A DNA stretch of 64,000 nt from Physcomitrium patens (GCF_000002425.4 NC_037275.1:14907889-14971888), one strand, 5' to 3'; counted from the first letter of the stretch, positions 49,944-63,522 are shown. Notes: generated by a model not told the origin, from the letters alone. Translations and numbers: made by a program.

Positions 49944-51703
49944 TGTCGTATTATATGCTATATTACTTGAGAATGCACCGAGCATCTGGCTGTGGAAGAT
50001 TAAATAATATTTTACAAGTCTCCAGGAAGACTAGTGGCTTTCAACCATCTAAATACAAACTATTTCGAATTTCAATATAAAAGCTTAATCTCAATACAAA
50101 ATATTTAGAAATACTATTTTAATAACTTCAAGATATTATAAGCACAAAGTCTTTTATTATTTTTTAGTTTTATTTTTTATTTTATTTTATTTTATTTTAT
50201 TTTATTCTTTTATTTATTTATTTTATTTTATTTTATTTAAACCCTAATCCTAAACAACGAGCTTTGACAAGCTGTACTTCTCAATCTGACTATCTGATTG
50301 TTGTAAACTTCTACCACTAGTGTCTTTGCAAGTCTTCTAAATGCTTAAGAAGTTTCAATCCAATCTAACTTACAGATTGTAAGAAAACGTCTTAAATCCA
50401 CACTGTTGTATTTTGACCGCCGCCTAGAAGTCCTTGACTTACCACACCAAAAGTCACCTTATTCTAGCTGGTAGATCTCCAAATATTACAAAAACCTTAA
50501 ACAACCTCAATCTGTGAACTTCTGATACCTCTTTATATTAATAGTCAAATATCCTCTATCTGTTCCATCAGATTAATACAAATTTTGTATGCATTCAGCA
50601 TACTCAAACTTCTAGACACCTCTAAATTTCAACCGCAGAAGTTTCTCCAATTTCACAAAATAGTCAAGAGTACCAGCCTTAACTTTATTGCAAAATAAAT
50701 CCAAATCACCAATACAAACACTGACTTTCAGCAACGATTGCAAAAGTCCCCCTCCAAATCCTATGAAAAATCCAATCTTACACCGTTCCGAAGGAATTTG
50801 AAGCTCGCTCTCTGATCTCCATATTAAAATCCCCTTAAAAATCTCCCTTTTATTTCCTTCAGTTTAATTCTATGTAGTCCCATTTTCTCTTGCCCTTAAC
50901 TTCGAATTAAAATAGCCAATGGCGCTTCCTTGGAATTCTTGTCTCTAAGAGGATCTTATCCCGAAAAAGATATTTTCTCCAAAACGGTATAGAGAACAAA
51001 ACAACTTGAGATGGAATCGAAGCCTCCGTAATTGGGACCTCATTGGATTGCCTAACTGAGTCAAGTCCCATACCAGGTAAGAGGTTCATAACAGAACCTG
51101 GATTGGATGTCCCGTAATTGGATCAAATTGGCCCTTCGCATCAGGCTTACCCAATTTGTTGAATTGATCGTTTTTGTTTTTTCTGACTCTTGGTAAGAAC
51201 AGCTTGGACACATTCCATCCATTTACTAGAGAATCTTGAGGTCCTTGATTTCTCTCCTCAATTTTTCCTTGGCTTTGGATCTGCTAATCTCATTTATTGA
51301 AATTGGACAAAGCATTACATTGCTGATAAGTATGCCCTGACTGCTTGCAATTCCTACATACTAGCGCATAATCATCACTAGCTTCAAGATTAGAACTTTC
51401 ACTTGTATAATGACCAACCTGTCTGCAATGGAAATGACAAAGTGGTCTTCCTGCACCCCTATCATGCATATTGAGTGTCTCCACTGGTATCTACTTACTA
51501 GGCTTGTTCCATGTAGGGTTGGAAAATGATCCTGGTTGTCCCATTGATATGGAGGGTATTTGGTTCGATGACGTTGGTGGAGTGACATTAATTGACCCTG
51601 AATATTGGCAATAGAATAAGCCACTGTTTCTAACATCCAAGATGACTAAATATTAATAAAATCATTTTTATTTATATTTTTATTATATTGTCATGTTACA
51701 ACA
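49944..51703 (-). repeat. Family C 5' LTR of C2, containing family B gag-protease sequence
   Basis: Starts TGTCGTATTATATGC at 49944 and ends GTTACAACA at 51703. Outer parts 49944-50855 and 51636-51703 match the C1 LTR, while about 50860-51635 is family B protease-gag sequence, including two Cys-rich knuckle blocks near 51290-51480. Compared with C1, the captured part is shorter by an internal deletion. The same deletion edge (GTCGGTAGAGTGATATTAA at 43821) is present left of 43879, tying the two ends of C2 together. A TTTTA tract lies at about 50170-50237. Confidence 0.72.
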
Positions 51704-52807
51704 TGACAATGGAGTTGGTGGAATCATGGTCTGATTATTGAATTATTGATACCTTTGCCAATTCTAATAATTAGCTATTAAGTGCTTTCCTCCACAAAAT
51801 GTACATTGACTCATCATTTGTAAGGGTGAAGAGCATTCTGTTACCTAATGATCGTGGCCATTACAATTATTGCACCATACATTGGTCTTAGTATTGATAG
51901 GCTTTTGCATCTTTTCTTTATCTTTGGCCATAATAATGGCCATTTCCTCCATTTTCTTTATCAAGTTCAATAACAAGATTTCATTGAAAACTTTTGGAGT
52001 TGATATTATTGATAACTCTACTATAATTAATGCTTATTGTTGATATAAAAAATAAGGAGCATATGTTGTTGTCACATTCGGTGGTATAGCTTGTAATGGA
52101 GTGACATTAGTTTGTTCTTGAATATTGGCATTGGAATTGGCCCTTGTATCTAACCTTTTTGGATAACTATCTACTGATCCGTTCCAAGTCGGATTTTGAT
52201 AACTGCCTTGAATTCAAATCATCGTGGCTCTTGTAGATTAAAACTGATCATAATGACATTCCTTCCAAACCTTGGCTTTGTTAAGGGATGCAGACATCGT
52301 ATCAGGTCAAGCTTCCTTTACAAACATTTTTAGCTCTGATAGGTGTAATCCTTTGATTAATATGGATAAGATAAATGCCTCCAATATTTGGTGATTTGGC
52401 CACTTACTAAATATATCGGCCATCTAGCCATAGTACAAATCCACCGCCTTCCCTAAGTTCATTTTGCTGTTCATTAACCTCTCTTGAAGGCAATCCTCAA
52501 AACCAATTGGCCAAAAATGGATTAAAAATGCATTCTTCAATGCTTTCCAATTTAAAAATTGATCCACTAATTGGCAGTTGTACCATTCAAATGCCATGTC
52601 CTTTAAGTTTGCTGGCAACCATCGTAACCAAATATCTTTGGTTCTTCCATTATTGGCTACAAATGCTGTCATAAATTGAGACAAATGTTGATTGAGATCA
52701 GCATCCAAAAAATTCCTAAAAATAGGTAATAGAGCCATGCTTGTTGTGTAATTGCTCACATCATCAATTTGTACTGCTATTAGAACTACAAGACCACTCG
52801 TCGCCAT
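51704..52807 (-). pseudogene. B1 gag remnant
   Basis: The open piece 52424-52807 includes HLSQFMTAFVANNGRTKDIW and LPANLKDMAFEWYNCQLVD, a gypsy gag capsid-like region. Left of it, to 51717, the gag continues with a Cys-rich stretch. The gag is interrupted by C2 at 51703. It is broken. Confidence 0.8.
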
Positions 52808-53476
52808 TGAAGAAAATAATGTACTACTTAATCTTTTGTTAAAATAATCGGTGCCTTTCTCAATTAATTATTTTAAACTTTTAATTTTCCTCAATTTACT
52901 ATTATTATCCTCTAATAAGTTATTTGATCAAATGGGAGGTGAAAACAATGGATTTTGAAATACTTTGAATTAGCCCTTATTGACTAGTAATATTTGCCAT
53001 TCTATGAAATCAGTTTTGACGGAATTGGCAGCTTCCATTATTGAAAATGTATCTAAGGAAGTATCCAATTCTTCTGTGATTCTCTCACTCGTAGTTAATA
53101 GCTTCACAGGAAACACTTGTCTATTGACTCAATTCTCCATGAGTGCTTTTAGTAATTTCTCTAATGATATATACTTTTGAAATATTAAATGTTGATTGGC
53201 TTCTAATTACACTTGGATATATCGACATGCATGCAACCATGGCTTAAGCCAACTCTGTGGATGTTTCCTTTTTAACTTTTGTTCTTGCTCGTTACTCAAC
53301 AAATTTCCTGCTTGTAATCTCTCTATTCTTTCTTTTGACTGCCATATTCTCTTTATTATTAAGTTTTCACTCTTAATAACCATACTCTATCATTATATTC
53401 TACTGAGTATACTTCCTATTTCCTATCTATTCATCTAGCAGTCAATTCCTAATGCTCAATGCTATTGTCAATCTTT

Positions 53477-53489
53477 GACAATGGCGCCA
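53477..53489 (-). other. Primer binding site of B1 (tRNA-Asp-like)
   Basis: On the - strand TGGCGCCATTGTC lies nine bases after the LTR end at 53499. It matches the plant gypsy tRNA-Asp primer site TGGCGCCGTTGCC at all but two positions and fixes the element's orientation. Confidence 0.8.
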
Positions 53490-53498
53490 AAATATAAT

Positions 53499-54275
53499 TG
53501 TCGTTTTACTTATTCTACAAATTTCTTTGAGAATAAACTTATATAAGGAGATTCGAACGTAGGAAAAGACTAATGGCATGAGTTCTACTTATTAGGGTCA
53601 CACAATTAACCATATTCCGAACCACTGAAAATACCAAAGAATACTACAATGTTTTCTACTTCCTAATAGTATATTACAATCACTGATAATAACAAAGCAT
53701 AACTCTTGCACTGTCTTAAAAGATCGCTCCAAATATATAAATTCCATCCAACACCAAAAATAATAGACTTCCACTCCAAACAATTTGTCTTCACACAATT
53801 TCTGTAATCACAGACTTCTTCCTTCAAAACACACAGCTCTCAATAATTAATAATCATAATCTTCCATCCATTAACAATCTTCCATAGAAACTGATAATCA
53901 ACTCCCAATATCTTCTCACAATAATCCAACCACATAGTACTCTAATTACATACTCAATATCTTATAAATCAATCTCTGATTTATTCCACAGACTCACTTC
54001 ACAATATTTAGAAACTATCCATTACTCTTCAACAACAAAGAAACAAAGAGGTAGCACCAAGCTTACCCTGGCTCATGACTATCACAGTCTAGTCGTTAGA
54101 CTAACTTCTACAACTTCTATATACTTATTCCTTATTCCCAAATTCTAACCGTAATCTTGTAATTAACCATTTTTAATAACTAAGTTAACCATCTGTCCTC
54201 CTGAACTGACTATTCTATGGACTATTAGTCTATTTTACCAATATCTTATAAAAACGAACTAATATCTATTCTACA
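53499..54275 (-). repeat. Family B LTR, right (5' LTR of B1)
   Basis: 777 bp, beginning TGTCGTTTTACTTATTC and ending ATCTATTCTACA. It is the same length as 25072-25848 and in the same orientation. The primer site lies on its left, as expected for a - strand element. Confidence 0.9.
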
Positions 54276-55092
54276 ACTAATATGAAATTGAATTCAATTT
54301 GGTTAATAAATTATAGATATTATTGCAATATTACAATATTTTCTTTTAGATATAACAATTTAGTACAATAGTCTAAATTTTACAAGACAACAAATATCTT
54401 ATATCTTGTATGTATTAGAATGATTGATTATAAATATAAATACAAATTTGGTCTAATTTATAACATTATTTAGATATAATACAATATGATTGCATATTTT
54501 AGATTGCTATCAAAGAAAAAAACATGATCTATATCCAAGATTTTTTTTTTTTTAAATATCTTAAAAAAATAAATTCTTATATATATATTTTTTAAATATA
54601 ATATTATAGATCTTATTCAATATATTATTTTTATCTAAAAATCATATTTACTTTTACAATATTTTTTTAGTATTAATTTACTTATTATTAATAAGACCAA
54701 AATAAAATTTTGTTAAATTTTTAATAAAAGTCAATAATAAAAATAATCTAATAATGTCTTCAATGCTTAAGATTAGAAATCTAGCCAATCTTATGAAAGA
54801 TTTTTTTTTACAAAATTAAGTCTTTTTAGCTATGTTGTAAGCTGTAAATTTGTTTCTTATATAAACTATTAATTATATAAAAAAAATATTATATATTATA
54901 TTAATTATAATTATATATCCAAGATAAATTTTTAAAATAAAATTATTTAAAACTTGCACCCATTTTATCTATATTTTTTAATAATCATAATTTTAAAAAT
55001 ATATTTTTTATATTTTTTATATATATATATATGTATTTTTTATAATAGCTTTAATTGAAATTCAAGCAATTTATTTTAAGATCTAATTTCTT

Positions 55093-55137
<45 letters not shown>

Positions 55138-57560
55138 TTTATACTTAAGTATTTTTCATCTTTTATATTTTATGAGCAATTATAAATTTATTTATATAGA
55201 AGAATGCTAAATAGATCCAAATTTTTACTAAATCAATGCATGTATCTAAATCATTATTATACTTCTTCTCCCTCCATCTCTCCTTCTCTTTCTTTCTATC
55301 CCTTCTTTTTGTTTCTCTTGTTCCTAGCATTTCCAATCTCTCCAACCATATTTCCAACCCTTGTTCCTCATCCCAATCCATTTTCTTTTCTCAATGTAAG
55401 TTCCTCTATTTGTCGTCTCTATTCTCAATTCCTATCTCTCTTTTCTCTTCTTTTTTGTATGCTATCTTTATTTCCAAACTTGTTCATTCTCCTAATTAAT
55501 TATTGTTATTGTAGTCCCATTTAATCTTCAGATCTAAATCTTCTAAAATTCCACCCCACCCATTTCACAACAACTAGTTGTATATTAATCTTTCACATGT
55601 AGCATAATTTGCAATATAAGAATTAGTTTTATTGGCAATGTTTAAGGCTTCGATTTTTGAGGCTAAAAGATGGGTGGTTTTTAACATCTATATTCTAAGA
55701 TCTTTAGTGCTTAATAATTATCAATTTTATTTATCTACCCTTTGGTAAATAGTCCAATTTGATGTTATATCAAATAATAGAAAGTCTTGCAATATTATGA
55801 ATATGTTGGTCAAATAGGCATTGTAACAAATATTTTCATTCTCTCTGCCTATAATTGAACCATGTATAAACTTTACAAGTCTATGAGTCATGTTACCATA
55901 GCAAAAGCTATGCCTTATGGTAGAACTATTTTCTTTGGATCTTTATGATCTATATGACAAAATAGATACTGATGATACAAAAGAAAGCAAGAAAATACAA
56001 GATGGAAAGTGAATTCGATATAAGATTTAGATTAAGTTGTAAAAACAACCATTACAAAATTAAATTGGTAATGCATCATTATATCTAATGCATTTAAAAC
56101 ATCAATAGTCTATGGCCAACAACTTGCTTGTTTGAACTCTCACATGGACTTGTTTGGCATGGCTAGGATGGAGTATTTAAGAACAATTATCTTGAACAAC
56201 TTGTATTAGGAAGCATTATTTTGTGTTGTAGCAAAGTAGAGATTGTAGATTGACATACAATCTAAATTGATAGCTTGAGATCATTGGTTCCCATTTGGAT
56301 TCTATTTCCTAATAGGAAAATAAAAATTGATAAATTTTAAGATACACAATTTGATAATTAATTTTTTCAAGTTTCCTTTCTTTGAGTAAATAGTCTAAAT
56401 TTGATTTGATTGGTTGCACTTGTTGCATTAGTTGCAAAGGATTAGTCTTCACAGTTAATAAAATTTAGCACTACAATTTCTTGGCACTTAGAAAATACTT
56501 GGCAAAACAAATTTGTATTTGTGTTGCAAATTGTGTTATATCTTATAGATTGATATACAATTAAGCTTTTGAAATTTAATTCAAAGTTATGATTGTGATG
56601 AAATGGATAGAGTGGAATTTTTGAAGACATAGATTTGAGATTAAATGAGATGATGACAATGACTACTTAAAATGGGGGAGTAGATTAGGAATAAAGACGG
56701 CAGATAGGAGACGAGAGGAATGAAGGATAGAAATAGGAGTTGGGAATGGAATTGAAGTCAAAAAAGATAAGAACAAGGAAAACAGAGACAAGAAACAAAG
56801 AGATATAATGATAGTTTAGATAAGTGCATCAATTTATTAAAAACTTTGGTCTATATAACATTTACCTTTAAATATCACTATATTAATAGCTCTTTTTTTA
56901 TTTTTTTGTATAACTTATTTTTAAAATTTTAAATAAAAATCATTAAAAAATATTTTAATTTTAAAAAATAAATATAAATAACATATAAAGAAAAGTATTT
57001 TTTTTTTTTGTAAGATTTATTTATATTGATTAAGTAAACATTATTAATTAGAAGTAGGTAGAATATGCTATATAGATATTATCTTTCTTTAAAATAATTG
57101 AAAAAGATTTGTAATTGCAAATTAAATCTTTACATTCTTATAGATATGCAATATAGCTCTTAAAACTTGTGCTACAAGTTTCTAACTTTTGTAAATCCGA
57201 ATTAGAAGCAACCTACAACTTGATGCTTGGAGAAAAAAGGTTGCAATCTAAATGTAGTGATTAAATTAGTGAGTTTGAGGTGGAAAACAAGGAAGATGAT
57301 CACATTTGCAGAATTCAAAAGAATAAATAAACGAAGGAAGGAAGGAAGGAAAGAATGAATGAATAAAGAAATGCAAAAGGTGGATGTGAAGGAATAAATG
57401 AATGAATGGGGTGGGTCACTGGTTGCTCTCCGAGGAGGGAGGGGGGGGGGTCCAGGTGGGAACAGCTTCCAGATTGCAGCATCGAATCTAAATTCTACTT
57501 CTACTTCGATCCATTCCCCTAATTAATTAATTAATCCCCCCCCCCCCAAGGCCAATACTA
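54276..57560. other. AT-rich intergenic DNA
   Basis: No gene is recognised. An (AT)n run lies at about 55095-55135 and a CT-rich stretch at about 55258-55330. Near the EF-hand gene there are GGAA repeats (about 57332-57350), ten G at 57441-57450 and twelve C at 57536-57547. The part from about 57550 may be 3' UTR or flank of the EF-hand gene. Confidence 0.6.
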
Positions 57561-57918
57561 GGAAGTTGCTCCCTCCGAAATTTATACTCCCCTTCATCCC
57601 CTATCCTCCCCCCGAAATTCATTCAATCATTCATTCAATTAATGAATCAGCTGGACTAATTCTCTGGCTCTTCCTCCCTCCACCTGATCATCACTCGCTA
57701 TATAACTTAACTTTACGAACTGTTCTTTTTCTCATTCCTTTCCTCTATTTGCATGAATGCATGCATCCACGTTGGAATCATTCTTCTGGAGAAATAAAAC
57801 CACACCATTCCACCCTCCACCGCGTACAACACACCTCTTGCGTTTTGCCCGTCCACAACAAACAAATAGTATGTATATCTCTCTCAAATCCGGTCTGCAG
57901 TCCCGCAAAATGCCATTT

Positions 57919-60446
57919 TCATCGGAATTCATCGTGTATTGCGGGGTCGAACTCGTCTTCATCGTATGCCGTGCTGTAAAAAATGTAGGGATGGTTCAGC
58001 ATCTCATCTAGCGACAACCGTTCATCCCTGTTCTCATCAGCCTGAACAGAACACAACACAACAGAACGCCACACCAGTCACTCACTCACTGGCACCCCAA
58101 CATTGTTGTGAATGCTTATAACCAGTGCCAACTTCCTTACCCTGAGATTCACAATCTTCCAGTACATTTTGAGGAGTATTCACAACCCTAAACTCTAAAC
58201 ATTAACAGAGATGTTTGAAACCAAATATTGAGCTGACACACCCTAAATATTTTGACCCGGACATTGATGTACAAAAATTCTTCATTTTCACCCAGACGCA
58301 CGAACTACTTAAATGGGCTTCCACATAAGCACATGACAATGTTTAACACAATATAGAAAAGACGGCGAACCTCATGTAAAAGGTAGTCGGATTGCTGCTT
58401 TGCGTAGTATAATTCTCCTGGTCTGAGTTTCTCCATGACAGGGGCAATCTCATCTTCAGTCAAATAGCTGAATATCATGCACCCGGGAGACACCGATTAT
58501 TTTTATTGTTTTTTACGTAGTTGTGAATTATCTTTTAAATGATGGGCACTGCTAAATAGGTCACAAAGTAATACGAGTACCACTTACGCGAGCACACTTA
58601 ACCGAGTAGGTACTAGAATACCACGGGCAATAGATTTGGAAACAACAGCCAAAGAAAGGCAAGGAGAAGCTTAAATGCAACAAGACATCAAGGTTAAGTC
58701 TCAACCTTAACCCGAAACAACCACTAACTGCGATCACAAGAATCGAAAGGATTGGTTTGAAGGGCAAAGGTAAGCAGGCTAACCCATCCTTGTTTCTGTC
58801 CAGTTCAGCGAATTTTCGTTTCGACTGAACTAGCTTTTCTGCTTCGAGCTGTTCTGCTAGTTTGGGGTGATGATAATCTTGTTCATCTTGCAATTGGTCG
58901 AACAATCCATGGTGAAACTCCTCCCAGCCTATCTTTCCATCTTTGTTTGTATCATGAGTCCTACATCAAGTTCACAAACCGCAATTGATATCCCAGTATT
59001 TATGAAAGAGTCAAGGACAGAACATCTTCTGCGTCTTGCGGGCAGACATTACCTTATTTGTTCCAGCCGGCACCACTGACGCACCCGAGGGTTATTACTG
59101 TCGTCGGGATGTAAAAAGCTGCAATGAATAAGAACGCTTTCGGTTAAAAGCTTTGTCCCGTCCTGGCAAATTGGCTCCAAATAATCGACTAATCAAAAAA
59201 AATTAACCGCATACTCAAGGTTGTGCACCACTAGTTTCACCTCTTAAAAGTGACGGTGGGACCATAACAAGACTCATTCCTTGTAATTCCTTAAAAGTAG
59301 GGCACAGACGCGGTACACACCCAGCCTATCCGCCCGCCTCCAAGTGGGCAAGATAATAGTAAATACCAGTGCAATTAACCATATAACTCCTGAAATATAT
59401 AAGAAAATTATCTGATCGAGGTATTTGCAGGTATAAGTGACCTTACTCATTAAACTCAGTGGCATTAAGAAGCCCGTCGTTGTCTCTATCACATACTTCA
59501 AACTGCTGCTTGTACCATCCAGCATCGTCGAACTCCGTGCTGTTGTGTCCTGCAGCTACTGCTCTTAAATAGTCAAATTACTTACAATCTAGAGTAAAAA
59601 ATGAAGTCAACACATATCTACTAATCGATTTGCACACCAACACTAAGCTGAGGTAAAGAGCACATTGTACACCTTGTTCTGCGCCCAACACATGTGGAAG
59701 GTACTCCTCAAGAGAGACGAGGCCATCATGATTCTTGTCATGAGATTCCATTTCACGATCGCTTCGATGTAACATTGCTTTCTTGCCTTGCACTAAATGC
59801 CATTCTAGCAGCTCAAGACTAGTGACATAGTCATCCCGTGGGTTAATGTCAATCAATGGGAACAATGAGGTGAGACGCTCGGTGATGTTGAACTGATCTT
59901 CATCATTCAAATACTCCTCAGGATCTTCGTAATCTGGATCCACATCGTGAGGGTCGACTTGATCATTCTTCAAGATCTGCCATCTCCAATATTACCAACA
60001 AATCACAACCTGCATCTAGAGTGCTCAAATGATAGACACGCCAGCTCAAAATTTGAAGAAGTTCCTAACTACCCGGAAAGAATCCTACTATACTACAGAC
60101 CTACCTTAAGAGGTTCCCCACGATACGGTTCCTCGTGGTGACTTATACCACCGTTTTTTTGCAGTTGCTCTCCCAATTTCTTATACTGATCCTCGAAATG
60201 CTGCTTCTCCCATGCTAGATCCTCTTTTCTTCTTTCAAAGTCTGCAACTATGGGATCAAATGCTACGGGATCGTGGTGTTTCTTGTCATGATGCACCGCA
60301 CGAACCTTTATTCGTTTACCAGGAAGTGTTCTTCTATGGGATCTTGTGTGTAGATTCGAAGGGCTATGCGACACAAGGTAAAGTGTCATGAATGCAACCA
60401 CCAGCAGCAAGTAAATAAAGGATGAAAAGCTTGTCGACGCTGCCAT
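57919..60446 (-). CDS. EF-hand calcium-binding protein, reticulocalbin/CREC-like (similar to Arabidopsis At5g08580)
   Basis: This is a secretory-pathway or membrane-anchored Ca2+-binding protein. Seven - strand exons: 60446-60105, 59976-59673, 59549-59447, 59118-59053, 58960-58784, 58467-58371 and 58041-57919. They total 1,212 nt, all junctions in phase, giving 403 residues. Residues about 9-27 (SFIYLLLVVAFMTLYLV) form a signal anchor or signal peptide. Six EF-hand sites follow: a degenerate one near 157-169, then canonical 12-residue loops at 194-205 (DKNHDGLVSLEE), 236-247 (DRDNDGLLNATE), 275-286 (DTNKDGKIGWEE), 326-337 (DRNKDGYLTEDE) and 365-376 (DENRDERLSLDE). An acidic stretch (DPDYEDPEEYLNDED) precedes the first. 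Multiple EF-hands after an N-terminal hydrophobic segment is the CREC layout. The C-terminus is HDEFR, close to but not the same as the HDEL ER-retention signal. The start at 60446 is the ATG directly before the hydrophobic segment; an upstream in-frame ATG at 60524 looks like 5' UTR. Confidence 0.92.
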
Positions 60447-61660
60447 TGTCCCGCTACCCTCATGCGAGTAATTCCCTTTGAAAAGCACAGAACTTAGAAG
60501 AAATCCATTGTTTGTCCTGATCACAAAAGTCCAAACAGTATGTCAATTCACACAATTCATCCAAGCTATATAATATCCTTTGCAGAAACCCCATAGAAAG
60601 TCGGCAACATTCATCGCCACTTGTGCGAACAGTCCAATTTGACATAAACGCGTAGTTCAAAGAAATGCCCAAAAATCAATGGCCAATCCAGTCACGCCTT
60701 CAGCACTGCAGATTACTGAAGAGCACAGTTGACAAATGCCAACATGCAAGGTAGAAAGAGCTAAGGCAACACGCACAAGAGGACATGATACGCAAGATAA
60801 CGTAAGTCAATAAACACTAGAGGCAATTTGAAGATTTCACAGCCAACAGTAATAAGCTTTTTGACTTCCAAAAACTAACTGTCAAAGGGATAATAGTATT
60901 CTCAAAACTCAAAGATTGGCCGAAGATCAACGTTAACTAGAGAGAACTCCAACACAGCAAGATTTGAAGGAAGTTGCTCCATTCTCAAATGAATCGCGCT
61001 TTTCATATAACTACATACCGAAAGGATGAATCATTCAGGACAGGACAGCTGCTTCATAGGCAACGCACTGTGCTGAAAGCAACACAAAAGTAAATGAGGC
61101 GATTGAGTGGAGCCAACGAAATTCCAGGAGTAACAACCCAATACACGAGGTGGCAAGTTCTCCCCTTCCAACTAAGCACGTAGGTCATACAACATCTGCA
61201 TTGTTATCGCTAAGGCCGAACCCTAAAGTAAGTAGTCTCGGCAGATACGTAATGTAGCTCACAAGATCTACTCTTTAAAAAGTAAGAAGCGGAGACCCAA
61301 TGCATGACTTCGTAAAAAAAACGTTTAACACAACACACGATCATGAACAAGATCCCAGTGAGATACAAGGAGGAATCCAAAAATCAAAGCACCGCGACAG
61401 CAAGAGATATCTTACAAAAAAAATTCTGGATTGTGAATATGCGAACAATGCAAAAGACGAGAGTCAGATAGTAGTGCTGGAAAAGAGAGAGGGCAAAATC
61501 CTAGTGAGATAAGAGGACGCGGAGAATGAGAAGACACCAAGGGGAGGGGTTCAAGACCACGTTCCACGACGACGAGAAGGACCAGAGCTTCGATGGCAAG
61601 AGAGCAGAAGGTGGTGTCAGAGAACAACGTTGCAGGAGATCAGAGAAAGTAAGCAAAGAC
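60447..61660 (-). promoter_or_regulatory. Probable 5' UTR, 5'-UTR intron and promoter side of the EF-hand gene
   Basis: On the - strand a plausible acceptor (TTTTGTGATCAG) lies at about 60516, and a plausible donor (GTAAGATATC) at about 61414, with CT-rich leader-like sequence right of it to about 61650. This would give an intron of roughly 0.9 kb in the 5' UTR, similar in style to NOT2. Neither site is proven, and no protein-coding exon is visible between them. Confidence 0.35.
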
Positions 61661-63500
61661 TGGGATGGAGGGTCGATTGGTCTCGAATAGGCATTGCCAC
61701 TTGTGGTATCGTAACTTTCGGACCTACTCACGAGAGTCCGGATCCTAATTTGAGAAATCGTCGGGGTCATATGCCCATATTCATCATATTTTAGGACCCT
61801 TTGCTGATCGCTCATTCTAACCGCATCGGCGGCACCTGCCACAAGAGTCAATTTTTTACACAAATTCCAGTAAAAACGGTAATTACTTCTGCACACCTGT
61901 TTCCATTGGTGGTCGCCGTGGTGGGATCCTCGTTTAAACCTTAAAGCCTCATCATCGACCACGCGTTGTCTTCCCTGTGATACCGCCTTCAGATGCACGA
62001 GGCTGCGTTCATTTCTCCTAATGGAATGTAATCTCCCATCACAGCTTGACTGTTCGAACTTCGTTTTCTTAGAACGCAAACAAAGTGAGCGACGCGATGA
62101 GGTCACGATTAAACGACCTACCTCAAGCAGGAAAGTTCCTGCCATCGCCATCTCAGTATCGATCAGAATTGAAGGGCTTATTGACTATATTCAGAGCTAC
62201 AGTAAGGTCGGTTATTTGCTTGCTAATTGCATATGAAGTTTTCTTTTGCTCGAAATCGATCTCAGCGACGTCATTCTATGTTGATGCAATATGCATAGCC
62301 ATTGTGACCATGACGACCGTGAGGTATGGAGGCCTAGTTTCCAAAACCGTCAGCGTTGAGCCTTACACGGGCAGATTTGTTTTCGAAGGACTCATTCCAG
62401 TGGTTGTGCTCATGAGTGATGCAGTAAACTACATGGCAACGTTGTGGTGAGGAATTTTTAAACTATAAGCTCGAGGAGGAGGGCGGAGTCGTAGAAGATG
62501 AAGTGGAATACGTCTTGAAGGTTGTCGCTATCCTTGATTATGATAAGTCTGGGTGCTCTTAACATGGCGGATACTTACATGGCAAGAGAGACAAGACTTA
62601 AATTTTTAGTATGACAAGGGTTTCCATGGATCACTGTGTTTCATCTGTGAGTAAGATTCTTCGCAACTACCGTCCCCATTTCTATCAATACATAAAAAGG
62701 AGTTATTCACTTTTTTGGAGGTTTGATGTTTTCACTTTTCTACCCGGTTTAGATTTTAATTTGGATTCTTGTGCTCTTAGGTTTGTGATTAATGTAGGTG
62801 AGAGCATTAGTCGTCAACGAGAATAGCATTAGTTTTTAAAATGATCTATTTCACAGTATCCAGCAACCTCTGCTAAGAAAAATTATTTCTGGACCAATGG
62901 ATTCGGATAACTGATGTTATGGTTTATAAAAATGACTAGTTGGATGTTCGCGTGGATATCAACACACTCGAGACATGGCGTACAGTGAGTTCAATGAACG
63001 ACCTCCAGTTCAAGCTTCAGACAATTGTGATATGTTAGTTGCTGTGTGTATGAAACGTAACTGGTGTTTAGATTTTCTTTTAAGCCAAAATATGTTGATA
63101 GAGGCCGGGGGGTGCGGCCGTGCAAAAGAGGACAAGCATGTTCTACAGCCTTTCATGACGAGTGCATGCTAAGACTATTCAATATTGATTTCCGATAAGT
63201 TAAAGCTGGCATTCGGCATCAAAACTAAAACAGACGGTTATGACTCGGGATTAATCAGTGATACCATATATCTCTCAAATAGAAATTGTGGGGTAAGATA
63301 CTTGCAAAGTTCAGCCCAGTGATCGAAATATTGCCAAGAGCTAAGGGAAGATCCTAGTTCTTTCTCATGGCTCACTTCAACACCTTTGTCGAGGCGCATG
63401 TTGGCATACATCAGTCTATCTGCAAATTTGTCAATGGGGTAAACAAAATTGTCTTTTCATCTGCTTCCTAGACCATTTATACATAATATGAACAATAATG
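61661..63500. other. Unrecognised, less AT-rich intergenic region
   Basis: Base composition is more balanced than in the repeat nest. Open frames occur on both strands (for example 61501-62151 on - and 62085-62450 on +), but they overlap each other, show no familiar domain and lack convincing gene context. I see no RNA gene or repeat. It may hold the promoter of the EF-hand gene and the 3' flank of a gene to the right. Confidence 0.45.
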
Positions 63501-63522
63501 CTCACTGACAGTCTATGCAACA

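Larger units (their letters stand above)
43880..51703 (-). mobile_element. Family C gypsy element C2
   Basis: The most complete C copy, - strand. It has a 5' LTR at 49944-51703, a primer-site-like stretch, gag, protease, RT, RNase H and integrase, a polypurine tract at 43954-43968 and the terminal 74 bp of a 3' LTR at 43880-43953. Left of 43880 the sequence is family B, so the 3' LTR is chimeric or recombined. The coding region is broken in perhaps ten or more places. It interrupts family B gag, which resumes at about 51717. Confidence 0.8.
25072..54275 (-). mobile_element. 29-kb nest of gypsy elements bounded by family B LTRs
   Basis: Two family B LTRs of equal length (777 bp each) in the same orientation bound the region. 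Just inside the right one is a - strand primer site and a gag remnant; just inside the left one is the 3' coiled-coil ORF. This fits a single outer element, B1, read right to left and opened up by later insertions (type D LTR, C1, C2) and further B fragments (B2, B3, B4). No matching target duplication is visible at 25067-25071 versus 54276-54280, so the two LTRs might instead belong to different copies. Everything inside is broken. Confidence 0.7.

Noticed and set aside
57566-58011. Open frames on the + strand opposite the last EF-hand exon
   Set aside because: They are antisense shadows of the real - strand exon and its 3' UTR.
61501-62151. 216-codon - strand frame, with 62085-62450 on + overlapping it
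   Set aside because: The two overlap on opposite strands, and neither shows a known domain or convincing splice context. The region is more likely upstream flank of the EF-hand gene.
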